A stretch of DNA of 64,000 nucleotides, taken from positions 1 to 64,000 of the forward strand of contig CAKJVC010000085.1 of NCBI GenBank assembly GCA_918026815.1. The letters are read 5' to 3'. The position numbers and the translations under genes were made by a program. This document shows positions 49,098 to 59,066 of the stretch, one piece after another (positions within the stretch are counted from its first letter, which is position 1; every line of letters starts with the position of its first letter). The stretch is from Chalara sp. BL73. Lineage: Eukaryota; Ascomycota; Leotiomycetes; Helotiales. The notes below the pieces were generated by a model. The model saw nothing but the letters and a program-made list of their open reading frames with translations, did not search any database and had not been told where the DNA came from.

Positions 49098-50451
49098 ATG
49101 AGACATATTGTCTTGCCACATTGGCATTATGTGTTACCAATGTCGCCGCTTTCCCTTCACGCATGTTCGACTTGTCGATGGGTGAGGTTGAAAGGCGAGA
49201 AATTGCTAGAATTTCTGCCCGAGATAGAACGCAGGGCCACCGAAGATCACGCTCCAAAACTGGCGCCTAGATTCTCTGATACACAGCATTATGATTCCAA
49301 CCTGGTGGCTCATAGGTATGTTCCTCCAGGGCTGACGATCTTCGTACCCTTGTCCTGGTCCCAATGCTATGGCAAATCACAGCTCTATCCCACATAACGG
49401 CATTGCCGCTATTTCACAGTTCATTCGGGGCACATACGACGGTTAGCCACTCCCTCTCTGAACTCATTCAAGTACTCACGTATCGAAGTGTTTGGTATGG
49501 GTCTAGACCTAGGTGCATTTCTTACTCTCTATGGTGCAGTCTTTGATGGCGACCTAACAAAATGGTCGATTGGAGGGTCGCCTCCTGCGAGCCTGGTGAG
49601 CTCTATTGGAGTTCTAGGACAGGCACAAGGAATCATAGGTTCTCACAACAAATATGAGAGTGATGTCTCACCAACAAGACCGAATCTCTATAATGGGTGA
49701 GTCCCACTAAAGCAATCTCAGTGGCAACAACTATAAGGTTGTTCTATCACAATTCAAGGGCTTGTATAACTCACAGCAAGGACCTAATGGGTATTATTTG
49801 ACGACACTAACCCCATTTCGTGCAAGGCGCTTTCAGCAGTCTATTAACAATAACAAGTATTTCTTCAATGGACCATTCTCTAGAGTGGCTGTCCTACCTG
49901 CGGATTATACTTGCATCTACCGTTTCATGAGCAACAAGTCTGAACAGAACCCCGAAGGCTACCTGGATGGCGAGGTTCTGAAGCCTTTCTTTGGCACTAC
50001 GGGGCGCCAATCCGATAGGTTTGTCTGGAACGAAGGGCAAGAAAAGATACCAAACAACTGGTATAAGCACGCAATTGGTGATGAGTACACTATTCCCTTC
50101 TTTTCACTGGATCTGAACTCTGCTGCTCTCCAGTATCCGCAGTTTCTGGATGTTGGTGGGAAGACGGGTGAAGTTGATAGCCTCACCGGTGTCGATGCAC
50201 AGGATCTCACGGGCGGCGTGTTCAATTCTACAACGTTACTAGATGGTAACAATGCGGCGTGTTTTGCGTTCCAATTTACTCAGCAGGTTGCCTCAGATGT
50301 CTTGAAGGGCTTGTTCTCAGCCATTATAAAGCCACTTGATCGGTTGAATCAGGCCGTATCAAATGGACTTTCAGGGTTTGCCTGCCCACCGCTGAAAGCG
50401 ATCGATACGAAGCAGTTGGGGCAATTCCCTAGTGCGAAAGGAGCATACTAG
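49098..50451 (+). pseudogene. Peroxidase family 2 (chloroperoxidase-like) gene, probably broken
   Basis: Three coding blocks match fungal heme-thiolate peroxidases. Block 1 has a propeptide-like region (LKGEKLLEFLPEIERRA) and YPCPGPNAMANHSSIPHNG with the proximal Cys in PCP. Block 2 (49489-49696) has WSIGGSPPASL and SHNKYESDVSPTR. Block 3 (49722-50451) has PFSRVAVLPADYTCIYRFM, NNWYKHAIGDEYTIPFFSLDL, LTGGVFN and NAACFAFQFTQQ. Within block 1 the frame slips twice, at about 49332 and 49345, each as if one base were lost, so the ATG frame ends at 49397 without reaching PCPGPN. The 47-bp first intron (49442-49488) is normal, but blocks 2 and 3 are separated by only 25 bp with GTGAGT and CAG ends. 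Probably a recent pseudogene; sequencing error is an alternative. Confidence 0.7.
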
Positions 50452-50801
50452 AAAGCTCTAATTACAGCATGTTTCTAGGGAAGATACTTGTGCCTAGCAT
50501 ATCGAAAATCGCTCGAGATAGAGATTTGAACATGAAATATATGATGCGCAACTATAGAATTAACGTACTTATGAGTCTATGAATTGACCTAAGTCGTTTC
50601 CATAACCATACCATGCGTCGTATGGTAGTTGGTGGAGGCTCTTTTTTTTCGTAATGTTTCCTAGTATGTTTCTAAATCTATCTGCCTCACGTTTACTCAT
50701 TCGTGGCTTGAAGTGCATTCCACCAATCCTCGAAGTCAATCGCAGCTACAACCCTCGTAAACCTTCTACTGCTCGCTAAAGATTTCATAATCCGCGCAGA
50801 C
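50452..50801. other. Convergent intergenic region
   Basis: 350 bp between two convergent stops (peroxidase relic and GNAT gene). A T-run lies at 50643-50650. Nothing else seen. Confidence 0.35.
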
Positions 50802-51596
50802 CTAAGTGTGTCTAATCTTCTGTTTCTGCTTCTCGAACCAGCTAATATACGGCTCATGCCGATTCCCTTCCCACCCCTCAGGATACCAAATCATGATCCC
50901 ACCGCCTAGATCCGTCTCAGTCGGGATACGCTCACAAAAATCGCCCACCAGTTCGAAGCCCAACTTTCGGTACAAGTGCTCGCCATGCGGGCTCGCTGCC
51001 AGTCCGATCAAAACACGCTCTCTCTGGGCTCTCTCAATGACATCCTTCAACAAAAGCTTCCCGATACCTTTCCCTTGGTACACGGGGTCTACCACCACAA
51101 CCTGGACTATCCAGCGATTCGCACGCTCAGGAAACGGTGTCCAATATGTTGCCATGTCTCTTGCCACCATACCACTAAACTTTTTCACGCTCTCAACATC
51201 AGAAATACGATCTTTCCAGAGGAGGTTCGCAATGGCTCTCGTGATGTAGAAGTACCATGATAGGATCCACAGCCACACTCTTTTCCAGAGCCCCTTCTCA
51301 TAGACAATGCGACGAGCTGCGGCATCAGTTCCTACCCGGCAGAAGACGGCATGCCCAACAGGCAGCGATGGGTTTGATGCTGGGCAAGCAACGAGAGTGT
51401 ACCCATTGACTTGCACGAAGTGCTTCTGGCAGCGTTGCAACAAGATCCAGTGTTCATCTTCTGGATACTTATCGGCATGGGGAGTGAGGAAGCTGTTCAC
51501 GGGCGAGTTCTGGTAGGCTCGTTGACGGTGAGCTGCCAAAATAGGGAGATCAGAGAGGCGCGAAGGGCGGATGATGAACCCTTCCTTGGATGACAT
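50802..51596 (-). CDS. GNAT family N-acetyltransferase
   Basis: A single exon gives 264 aa from the ATG at 51596 (MSSKEGFIIRPSRLSDLP). The same frame runs open upstream to 51833, but that extension is hydrophobic and AT-rich and looks untranslated. The acetyl-CoA binding motif A is present as VVVVDPVYQGKGIGKLLLKD (Q-x-x-G-x-G type), followed by LIGLAASPHGEHLYRKLGFE, the usual motif B. A hydrophobic segment KRVWLWILSWYFYITRAIAN lies in the middle, a known variant in fungal GNATs. Transfers an acetyl group from acetyl-CoA to an amine; the substrate is unknown. It lies between two broken genes and is intact itself. Confidence 0.88.
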   Translation of the reverse strand: MSSKEGFIIRPSRLSDLPILAAHRQRAYQNSPVNSFLTPHADKYPEDEHWILLQRCQKHFVQVNGYTLVACPASNPSLPVGHAVFCRVGTDAAARRIVYEKGLWKRVWLWILSWYFYITRAIANLLWKDRISDVESVKKFSGMVARDMATYWTPFPERANRWIVQVVVVDPVYQGKGIGKLLLKDVIERAQRERVLIGLAASPHGEHLYRKLGFELVGDFCERIPTETDLGGGIMIWYPEGWEGNRHEPYISWFEKQKQKIRHT

Positions 51597-52295
51597 AGTT
51601 GATGAGGAGGAGTGGGGGGAACTCTGGAAGCGGTAGAAGAAATATAACGATAGGATAAACCGACAGCAAAAGATGAAAAGGAACTGGCAGCACTTATGGT
51701 AGTTTATATATATATCTACTTCTACTACAAATACAAGGCTGATATGGCGTTGCGTGACTAGTACGAGGCTGAAAGGGCGTTTCCTGTCAGATAACAGAAA
51801 TCTGCACCGAAGGCACCTAGCTCCATATGTCAAAAGAGGCAGGCCAGATCATCCTTGATTTAGTCTTATAAGACTCCAGAGAAAGTAGGGTTTGCGGGCG
51901 AAAAACGAGCCTATCAAGTTCCAAGTGCGGGTTTGATTTCTAGTTAAGGTAGTTAATACACAAAACGAGAAAGGTAGCAAAGCTGCTGATTATCACTAAT
52001 CCCTCATATTTCTCCGCAGGTCGCCGCAGGTGTATATTCAAGTGACTCACATCACTGCCTTCACATTTGTAATTGGCCAGGGAGATTTTGTTGTCGGTGA
52101 GCATTTTCGGGTCATGCAAGGCTGACATTGTAGTATTGTCACCTCCACCGGGTAACCTGGATGTGACAACAGCTCCAAGAACGCTCGATGCCTGGCAGCG
52201 AACACCCAGCATGAGCATGGTGCATTTCTCCTGTGTCATAATAAATGAGCTCCATCTGCGCATCATTCTCAGGGAGATTTATACACAACTAGAGC
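51597..52295. other. Intergenic region, no supported gene
   Basis: About 700 bp. It includes the AT-rich leader of the GNAT gene (TATATATA near 51706-51714). A minus ORF at 51940-52266 shows no domain. Confidence 0.35.
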
Positions 52296-53022
52296 ATGAA
52301 GACACCCGACATTTATCAACCATTGCAAAAGGAGTCAGAGGAGCTGCGGCTTGTGACCGTGCTTCCTGGCGCCAGAGATGAATAAATCCAGTGCAAACTA
52401 GAGGTCTTCCATCTGGCGTCGGAGAATCTCAAGTTTGATGCTCTCTCATATGAATGGGGAGCGATGGAGAATATGAAAACCATTATGCTTCAGGATCATT
52501 CAGTGAGCATTCCAGAGAATTTATGGTGGGCACTAAATTGCCTTCGCTCGGAATCTCAACCTCAAGTTCTCTGGATCGATGCACTGTGTGTGGACCAAGA
52601 GAATATTGCGGAGCGGAATCATCAGGTACAACTCATGCGCGATATCTATAGTCGTGCTAACGTGGTGCACATCTGGCTTGGTCGAGAGGACGAGCATAAG
52701 TCCTACTTATCTTGCTCTCGGCTTTTTGCAAAAGATGGGTGATCAACTTAAGGAGATATTCAGATACATGAATAATATCTTTCTTGGCGAGGACAAGCAG
52801 GATATATTTTGCGATTGGGAAATCGATTGGGAAATCGACTGGGAATTTCTTATTGGCTTGCATAATCTTCTCAAAGAATGTGATGTGGGTATATCAGGAG
52901 ACCAGTTCGAGGAGAGAACAGTACTACTTGAGAGTCAAGCAGTGTTTGTGGGTACGGTGCGCTGGCTGCTCACGCCCAGGAGACAAGCTATATGTCTAAG
53001 GAAGGGTGTGAAAACTCGATAA
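52296..53022 (+). pseudogene. Heterokaryon incompatibility (HET) domain gene, interrupted
   Basis: The frame starts with ATG at 52296 and shows the usual HET opening (RLVTVLPGARDE), then stops at TAA 52383-52385. The same frame continues beyond the stop with DALSYEWGAMENMKTIML, LWIDALCVDQENIAERNHQV and YSRANVVHIWLG, the first HET blocks. After about 52738 the frame ends, and a shifted frame (LFLQKMGDQLKEIF side) runs on to 53022. So at least one stop and one frameshift break the gene. The HET domain confers allorecognition cell death in filamentous fungi; this copy cannot make a full-length product unless stop readthrough or unseen splicing occurs. The rest of the protein was not recognised. 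Confidence 0.8.
52813..52848 (+). repeat. 12-bp tandem repeat, three copies
   Basis: Two exact GATTGGGAAATC units and a third diverged GACTGGGAATTT unit. In one frame they read DWEI-DWEI-DWEF. Length is a multiple of three, and the repeat lies in the HET relic's shifted frame. Confidence 0.85.
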
Positions 53023-53393
53023 ATAGTCCTTCGAGAAGCACGACAAGTAGGAAAAGTGCCAGTGATCGAAGAGCTATGGTTCTCGCGGTCGGTTATAGCT
53101 TTAGGGACTGTCCCAAATGAAAGCGTTAGCGTGAATAGAAGGAATGCTGAGACGGGCAAGCATATAGCTGTCTGGATCAAAAGAAAGGGACTCCCTTTTG
53201 GGGTGAAAAAGGTTATCCTCCCAAATCAACTTTGTGAGTTATATCAGGTTGGATATATACAAATGGTACGTTATGATTTTGGGATTATCATCTCAACAAC
53301 ATAAATGTCTTCCTACTGCTCAGAGAAGCCCAACGATGGCCTACTCAGCTGCCCTCTGGCTGCGGCTGCTTAATATCGGCTTCAGAGTAGCCT

Positions 53394-54183
53394 CTAACCC
53401 TTGGATCCTGTTTCATTCCGATGATGGAATGTTTCATTAGCGATGGATAACCAGAATATCCGCCTGCCTGCGGCTTTGGTAGTGGGGTTAGTGCTATTTT
53501 TCCTCGCCTTGAGTATGAAGACTGCTGGAATGATGATGGCCAGAAGTAAAGGTACGCCGAGACCAACACTTAGACCAATTGTGAGGCGGCCCAGTCCTTT
53601 ATTAGAATCATTGTCGTTCGACCCCTGCAGAGCACTACCCGTCTCAGACGGATATGGAGAAGGTGGGGGCGAAGATGCCTGCGTCGACTTGCCTGAGGTT
53701 GTAGACGATAAAGATGGTAGTTCTGTCGTCGAAACTTTTGTCGAAGAACTGGAATAAGGAAAATAAGTAAAAGACGAAGACGTGAATGTGATTTCGTTGA
53801 CACCTATTGTAGCCGCAAGCCTGATTCCGTTTCCTGCCCGACAACGCGCTGTATCATCCCCAGTTATTCCTTGTCCCACACAACACCATGTTCCATCATC
53901 GCATTCTGTCAGTGCAACGTTATCTGTGGGATCACCCACACTCTAAAGCTATTATTAGAAATGATTTTTGTAACTAATGTTTTTGGTGTTTACAATCCCC
54001 TGGATCTACACAAAGATTCTTAGTGGGCTCTTCCAAGTATTGTCTGTGTAACTTCCGCGCCAGTACAACGGTTTCCCTTCGTATAAGTTTAGGCAAAGTC
54101 CGTTTGGGCGACAGACATCTGGTGCAGCAACTCCTCTGGTCCAGTTTATACCGCAGCCGTCTCGAATCCTTGTTGAAACTCAA
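53394..54183 (-). pseudogene. Secreted/TM Cys-rich fungal protein, interrupted
   Basis: The downstream exon (about 53950-53394) encodes a Cys-rich segment (NVALTECDDGTWCCVGQG), a Ser/Thr-rich stalk, one TM helix (LTIGLSVGLGVPLLLAIIIP) and a basic cytoplasmic tail, the layout of fungal Mid2/Wsc-like surface sensors. The upstream part reads DVCRPNGLCLNLYEGKPLYW, RGSYTDNTW and KSPL, which matches the usual ectodomain. It is cut by an in-frame TAG near 54007, before a GTAAAC donor; the reading frame across the intron fits only if this TAG is read through. A TGA also precedes the block. In RGSYTDNTW a Tyr stands where related proteins have Cys. All of these are compatible with G:C to A:T changes. 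Confidence 0.55.
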
Positions 54184-54691
54184 TCGAGGATTCGGACACA
54201 GGTCGTGTATTCTGTCGTTGCATTGCTTGGCAGGTACAACAGCTTGGCAGGGCCATTTAGGTGGCTGGAATCGTAAGCTTGCCGTCTTTCCTACGGACCT
54301 CTGAGCGAATCACTGAGAAGAAACATGAAGATATGGCGCCGTTGCACTACATTGGTTTCTTGTCTCATGTAGAGGGGTTCAGCTGAGATATCGGCGAGCC
54401 TAAACCTTTTACAATATAGCCGGCAGACTTTGTTCTCGTTACACTCAATTAGATACGAATGCAGCTATGGTTGCGTTCGTGTTCATTTGAACATTGGTTG
54501 ATGACTTGGAAAGCAGTGATATGAGATGGTTACACGATAGGAATTCCATTAGGATTCACAGAAATTTAACGCACTAATCTAAGTCCTGTCTCCACATGAG
54601 ACACTATCCAATCGCTCAAGGCAAATGCATCATACCAGCTAGATATTCATCTGGTCTGACATTCTCTCATCCGGGGATCATTTGGTCAGTT

Positions 54692-55573
54692 TTAAGCTGC
54701 AGAAATGACCGCCAGAGTCACCTTTATACATGGTCGATCGACAGGAGCCACCACTGGGAATATGATCAGCAAAATACTTCGAAGGGCTACCAAAAGCCTC
54801 ACCAGTATTGCCTGGCGGTGAATATCTGAACTCGTATCTTCCACCTGATGCAGTCCTTACGCATATATGTCCTCCAGGCAACGTATCGCGAGCCTTAAAG
54901 TTCACTTGCAGCTGCAGCTGGTCGTTGTCGGGGTTGCATCCGTATATCACATCAAATATTGCCCGTGGATCCTGAACACGATCGTCAGAGTGGCATAACA
55001 AGGATGGAAGGCAATGGCTTTGGTAAGCTCAACTAACATTGCGCTCAGTCATGAACAGTTTTGTGGTGTTGTCCTCGACGGTATACTGGTTTGTCTTTAT
55101 CAGTCCATGTTGTCTCGAATAAATCAAACAACACTCACCTCTCCACTGATTACAGCTCGGATTGGCAATCTGGTTATCACTCCATTGACAAGCGTTAGAT
55201 CCTTCACAGAATCTCCGGCCGGACTCAGGTATAGACTATTTTGGAGTCAGCGATTCAAACCAGGATTTCTTTTGTGAAGCCTCAGATGCTCTCTGCACTG
55301 ATCCTGGAGCCAAACTGGTAGCTCCCGGAACTACCTCAATGGACTGGCTCCTTCCGCCGAAGGCAGAGGTGCCAATTTGACTTACTGCTGGTCGCCTCCT
55401 CCCGAGGACCAAAGATTCAGAAATCGATTATGGATTACTGGGAACGACGCATTCTGGACCTGAATTGCAAAGCCCGTCGTGATATTGTTTGGAAGCCCGA
55501 TGGCAGGGATGATACATCCAGTTGTAAGTCCAGTTGCTGTGAGAAGCAGCACCGAAAAGCTATTTTTGAGCAT
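54692..55573 (-). CDS. Small secreted protein, five exons (DUF7909-like family, name unverified)
   Basis: Exons 55573-55386, 55235-55139, 55085-55038, 54971-54803 and 54753-54692 join in frame to 187 aa. A signal peptide (MLKNSFSVLLLTATGLTTG) is followed by a block I recognise in a conserved secreted fungal family: FAIQVQNASFPVIHNRFLN, WSSGGGDQ, NTTKLFMTERN, DPRAIFDVIYGCNPDND and RYEFRYSPPGN, closing with RPCIKVTLAVISAA. Function of the family is unknown. The third exon is only 48 nt. All five junctions are GT-AG and keep the frame; without splicing the first exon stops after the GGGDQQ segment. The gene looks intact in a neighbourhood of broken ones. Confidence 0.8.
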
Positions 55574-56174
55574 CTTGAGTGGTATGAAACTATCAAATGG
55601 TTGAGATGGGCTGTGGTCTCCTGAAATTAATTTCCAGGCAGGCGCATTTTATATCTGTCACAGGCTGGCCCTGCACGCTACAATAGCCATGTGCTCACTC
55701 GATGTTCTGTGATGTAACAATGCGCCGTAAAGTTCTTCCTCTATTGTAAGGCTGAGTATTGAGCACAGTCCGCGTATATGCACCACCACCTAGGCGGGAA
55801 ATGTCAGCACTGTATCTGACTATAACCGCTCAATACGAGCTGCACGGTATGCAAATCTCTTTCGCTCCTCGCATGCAAAGTATTATATTGCGGGGTAGGT
55901 AGCGAACTGTTGCACGGGGAAACAGCAATCTTGCTGTCGCCGTAGTTTAGCAGCGCTCTTATAGCTGGATGCTGCAACGGCATGTTTGTGCTGTCTATTT
56001 TCTTCGTATAGAATATCACGGTAGATTTGTGCTTTAGTGGTTGGTCGTATGAGCTCGGGATATCCGATCTATTGTTTGAGACAAATATCCATCAGCAATG
56101 CAGCCTTTCTTTACCACAAGCTTCATTTATTCAGATAAGCTCGCCCCACCAATCCCAGTTTCTGGATATATTTA
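55574..56174. other. Intergenic region, nothing recognised
   Basis: About 600 bp upstream of the secreted-protein gene. Short ORFs only. Confidence 0.35.
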
Positions 56175-57290
56175 TCAAAGCAAATATCCACACATTTGCC
56201 AAAGAACTTCCCCAAGCGTGGAGAGCGAGAGAAGCAAATTTCTATGTATTGGCACATACCTCCCAGAGCCAATTTCCCCAATCCTATCAACCGGCATAAA
56301 GGTCCACAAGTTCGGTATTACGAGCGGTAGGAGAGGCATCAGTACGGCCATAACGAAGATATCCAAGCACAACCTTCTGTTCTCTGATCATTCCACCTTT
56401 CCTTGAGGACGCCGGAAGCCGTAGAAGTCATCGTGGCTGCCTAGAGACACTGTTCTGATGGCCCACTATACTTCAGGGAAATGAACTGAGCTAAATGCGT
56501 GGTCACGCAGGCGAGGAGGATCTCAGTGGAGAAGGGGATAAAAATCCAAAGTTGGTATGTCCAGCGCCAGATCCAGGCTCTGAAGGAAGGCGCCTCTGGG
56601 GACCGGACGGGAATAGCCCCTTACTATTATTTGTTAGCTATGAAATGAGCAGAGTCTGCGTAAGATGTGACTGACGATGTTGCAGAAAAGAAGGTACAAA
56701 AGGAAGAGGCACAGATTGTGCATAAAAAAAAGTCCAGAATCCAATCGGGGAGCGGCCAATACCGCGATGTAAGAGTTGGGACCAAGCCAGGAAATTCGTA
56801 TTTCTCATCATAAGCAGTCAGCTTTCGACACGGCTCCTCCAAGCCCTGAAGTAGACTACCAACGTTTCGTATTCGGTCGAGGAGCTTGGCTTTATGCTCT
56901 TCATCGACGGGCACCCTGTTATAAAGCACCACGACTGTGTGGAGATTGCGTCAAGACTTAGTGACGAAGACTTCGGCCCTCTGGACCGTGGCCGAGTACA
57001 TGTCGTCAAATATTTGCTTATTGGCCTGCTGCTCGTCGGCTGTCTGCGTACCGTCACTGCAATTGTTGTCCCTCTCGATTGGCAAGCCCTCCTTTGATGA
57101 TACGCCCTCGCTTTCTGTTTGTGCTGGCTTCGGCATGTATGCACCAGCGCTGATCCGCCTTTCGACATCAGAAGTCAGTGCATCGACTCGAAACCTTAAG
57201 TGGTCGCTCTGCTTTTTAACACCCGCGAGAAATCTGAACATTGTTTGGTCGGTTTTCTTGCCATTTACCCAGAGCTGCTCCAGACCTAGT
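56175..57290 (-). pseudogene. Multi-segment membrane-protein relic of unknown family
   Basis: Minus-strand pieces together look like one decayed gene. A helical, charged N-terminal part (LGLEQLWVNGKKTDQTMFRF... to VQRAEVFVTKS) is cut by an in-frame TGA (56951-56953), after which the same frame continues for about 100 codons (HTVVVLYNRVPVDEEHKAKL...). Further downstream, other frames give hydrophobic segments (YQLWIFIPFSTEILLACVTT; VMAVLMPLLPLVIPNLWTF). I do not recognise the family; a helical head followed by TM segments is all that can be said. Unseen introns might rescue parts of it, but not the TGA. Confidence 0.4.
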
Positions 57291-59066
57291 TGAGCGTCGT
57301 TGAGTTGGTTGATGGGTCCGGAATACCTCGATTATGTAGAGTGATGAGAAATGGAATGGATTTTCTGATTTCCCATCTGAAAGGCTGAGCTGGTGAACGG
57401 GTGATGGTGATATGCCGAATCTGGACTTGGATGATGGTCCGGGCCCGCTGATAGAGGGTCTAGTAGATGGTTGGTATCAGCTATGTGGACGGACTTTGTA
57501 GGAGCTCAAACTCAAAACGCAGAGATACACCTATACAAACAATATTGAAATTGATGGAACTAGATAACACATTGGGCGGCGCTTTTTTGATACCCTGTTA
57601 TTGCATAGATCCAAGTCAAAAAAAGGGTTGAGCCACTTTACCACCTTGATAATCGACCATTCCAGAATACATGACCGCTGAGGAAGCTATCCAGGTAGCT
57701 GAGAGCTCTATCAAATCGTCTCTCTAGCTCAACTCCGATGCTGGCTCAAAAATACAGGTAAAGCGATTATTGGCAACCATGTCATGCTGGGAGAGATGTA
57801 AACTGTGTTGTTCCGCTATACCCACAGACAGATCTCCCAAAATCGATTCTGGCTTTACAATTCCACGAATACCGTTCGCTAAAGATCCGAACACGTCCTT
57901 AATCGAAAATTTGAGCTTCGGTCCTCTCTCTCACCTTGGAGGCGTCCTCTGTGCCCTCCTTCCTCTTGTCTATATTCTGCATTGTCTTTTATAAGCACTG
58001 GAATCATCCCATCAGTTGTAATTCGAGATTTTTTTAGAGCAGAGGAATTTCTATTCATTTCTCAGGCCAAAATCTTCAGTATTTCTTTGTTTCGCGCTGT
58101 ATTGATACGCCGCCGTGCGCAGTTTTGTTTTGACAAGCTTCGATGAAAGTTACATGAGACGTATGCTGCGACCAAGGCTGCTTGATTCCAAAAAGGAACT
58201 TGTTCAAGTAACGGATTTCTTTGCAATTGAACGAGAGGATCAGATATTTGTTGCGTTTAGAGTCCTGAAGGCACGGTATATCTGCTGCCACTTGGCCGTG
58301 CTGTTTTGCCTCATGATAAACTTTTATCCCTCGCAATTTACTAGATTTATTCTAGATCGCGCCGGACCGAAACATAGAGCATCAACGGCAAAGACTAACG
58401 CTTCGCACAAAATTAGGGGTCTGCTTCATAATGACTTGTTGCTAAAGCAGATCGACCATTAGAACTGCGACGTGATAACATAGGGTATCGTTTCAAATCC
58501 TCCAACACACCTGTTCTGGTCATGCCAACAGCGCCACAGAATCGGCATCAGAGATAGCCATCTCTGAACTGCCGTGACTAACGCCTTTTGATGTATATAC
58601 TTGAAGCTGCTCCAGCTTCCGAAATTCCACATACACAGCTCAAATATGGGTATCCGCTTCACCATAACACCAGCGCACCATACTCCTCCGCATTACATCC
58701 CTGGTGTCGTGCCATAAATACAGACTGCCCATCGCTGTGCGCTCTCTTCCCTTTTAAAACTTTTAAGTAGACAAAATACAAAAGAAATTTTTGTGAAAGC
58801 ATCGTATGTTGAATTGGCGTCATCGTCCTGCCCCCCGCCCCCCGCCCCCCCAAACAACAAAAGATCGTCCTATCATGTCGGAGTGTACAATTGTGCTGTG
58901 GTTCTTTTATAGATCGTATTCACGATCAAAATCCTCCCTCCCAATGATATTGCGTTGACATCTTGTGCGTATATCTTTGCAAAATGGTAGCCATAATCGT
59001 CATTCGTTCGATTATTCGGTACCAACAGTCTACGCACGCCACCTCCTTATTTCGTAGCAGTTCTCC
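57291..59066. other. Gene-poor region with a C-rich tract
   Basis: About 1.8 kb. The longest ORF (115 codons, plus, 58115-58462) has an equally long ORF on the other strand and no domain. A C6-G-C6-G-C7 tract lies at 58831-58851. Confidence 0.4.
58831..58851. repeat. C-rich tract, potential G-quadruplex on the minus strand
   Basis: Three C-runs of 6, 6 and 7 separated by single G. The minus strand, which is the sense strand of the Zn2Cys6 gene ending at 59067, would carry the G-runs about 215 bp after the stop. Confidence 0.7.

Noticed and set aside
51597..51833. N-terminal extension of the GNAT acetyltransferase
   Set aside because: The frame is open but the sequence is AT-rich and hydrophobic, unlike the family; the ATG at 51596 starts the conserved fold.
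58115..58462. 115-codon plus ORF with antisense 86-codon ORF
   Set aside because: No domain, both strands equally open, no splice or promoter evidence.
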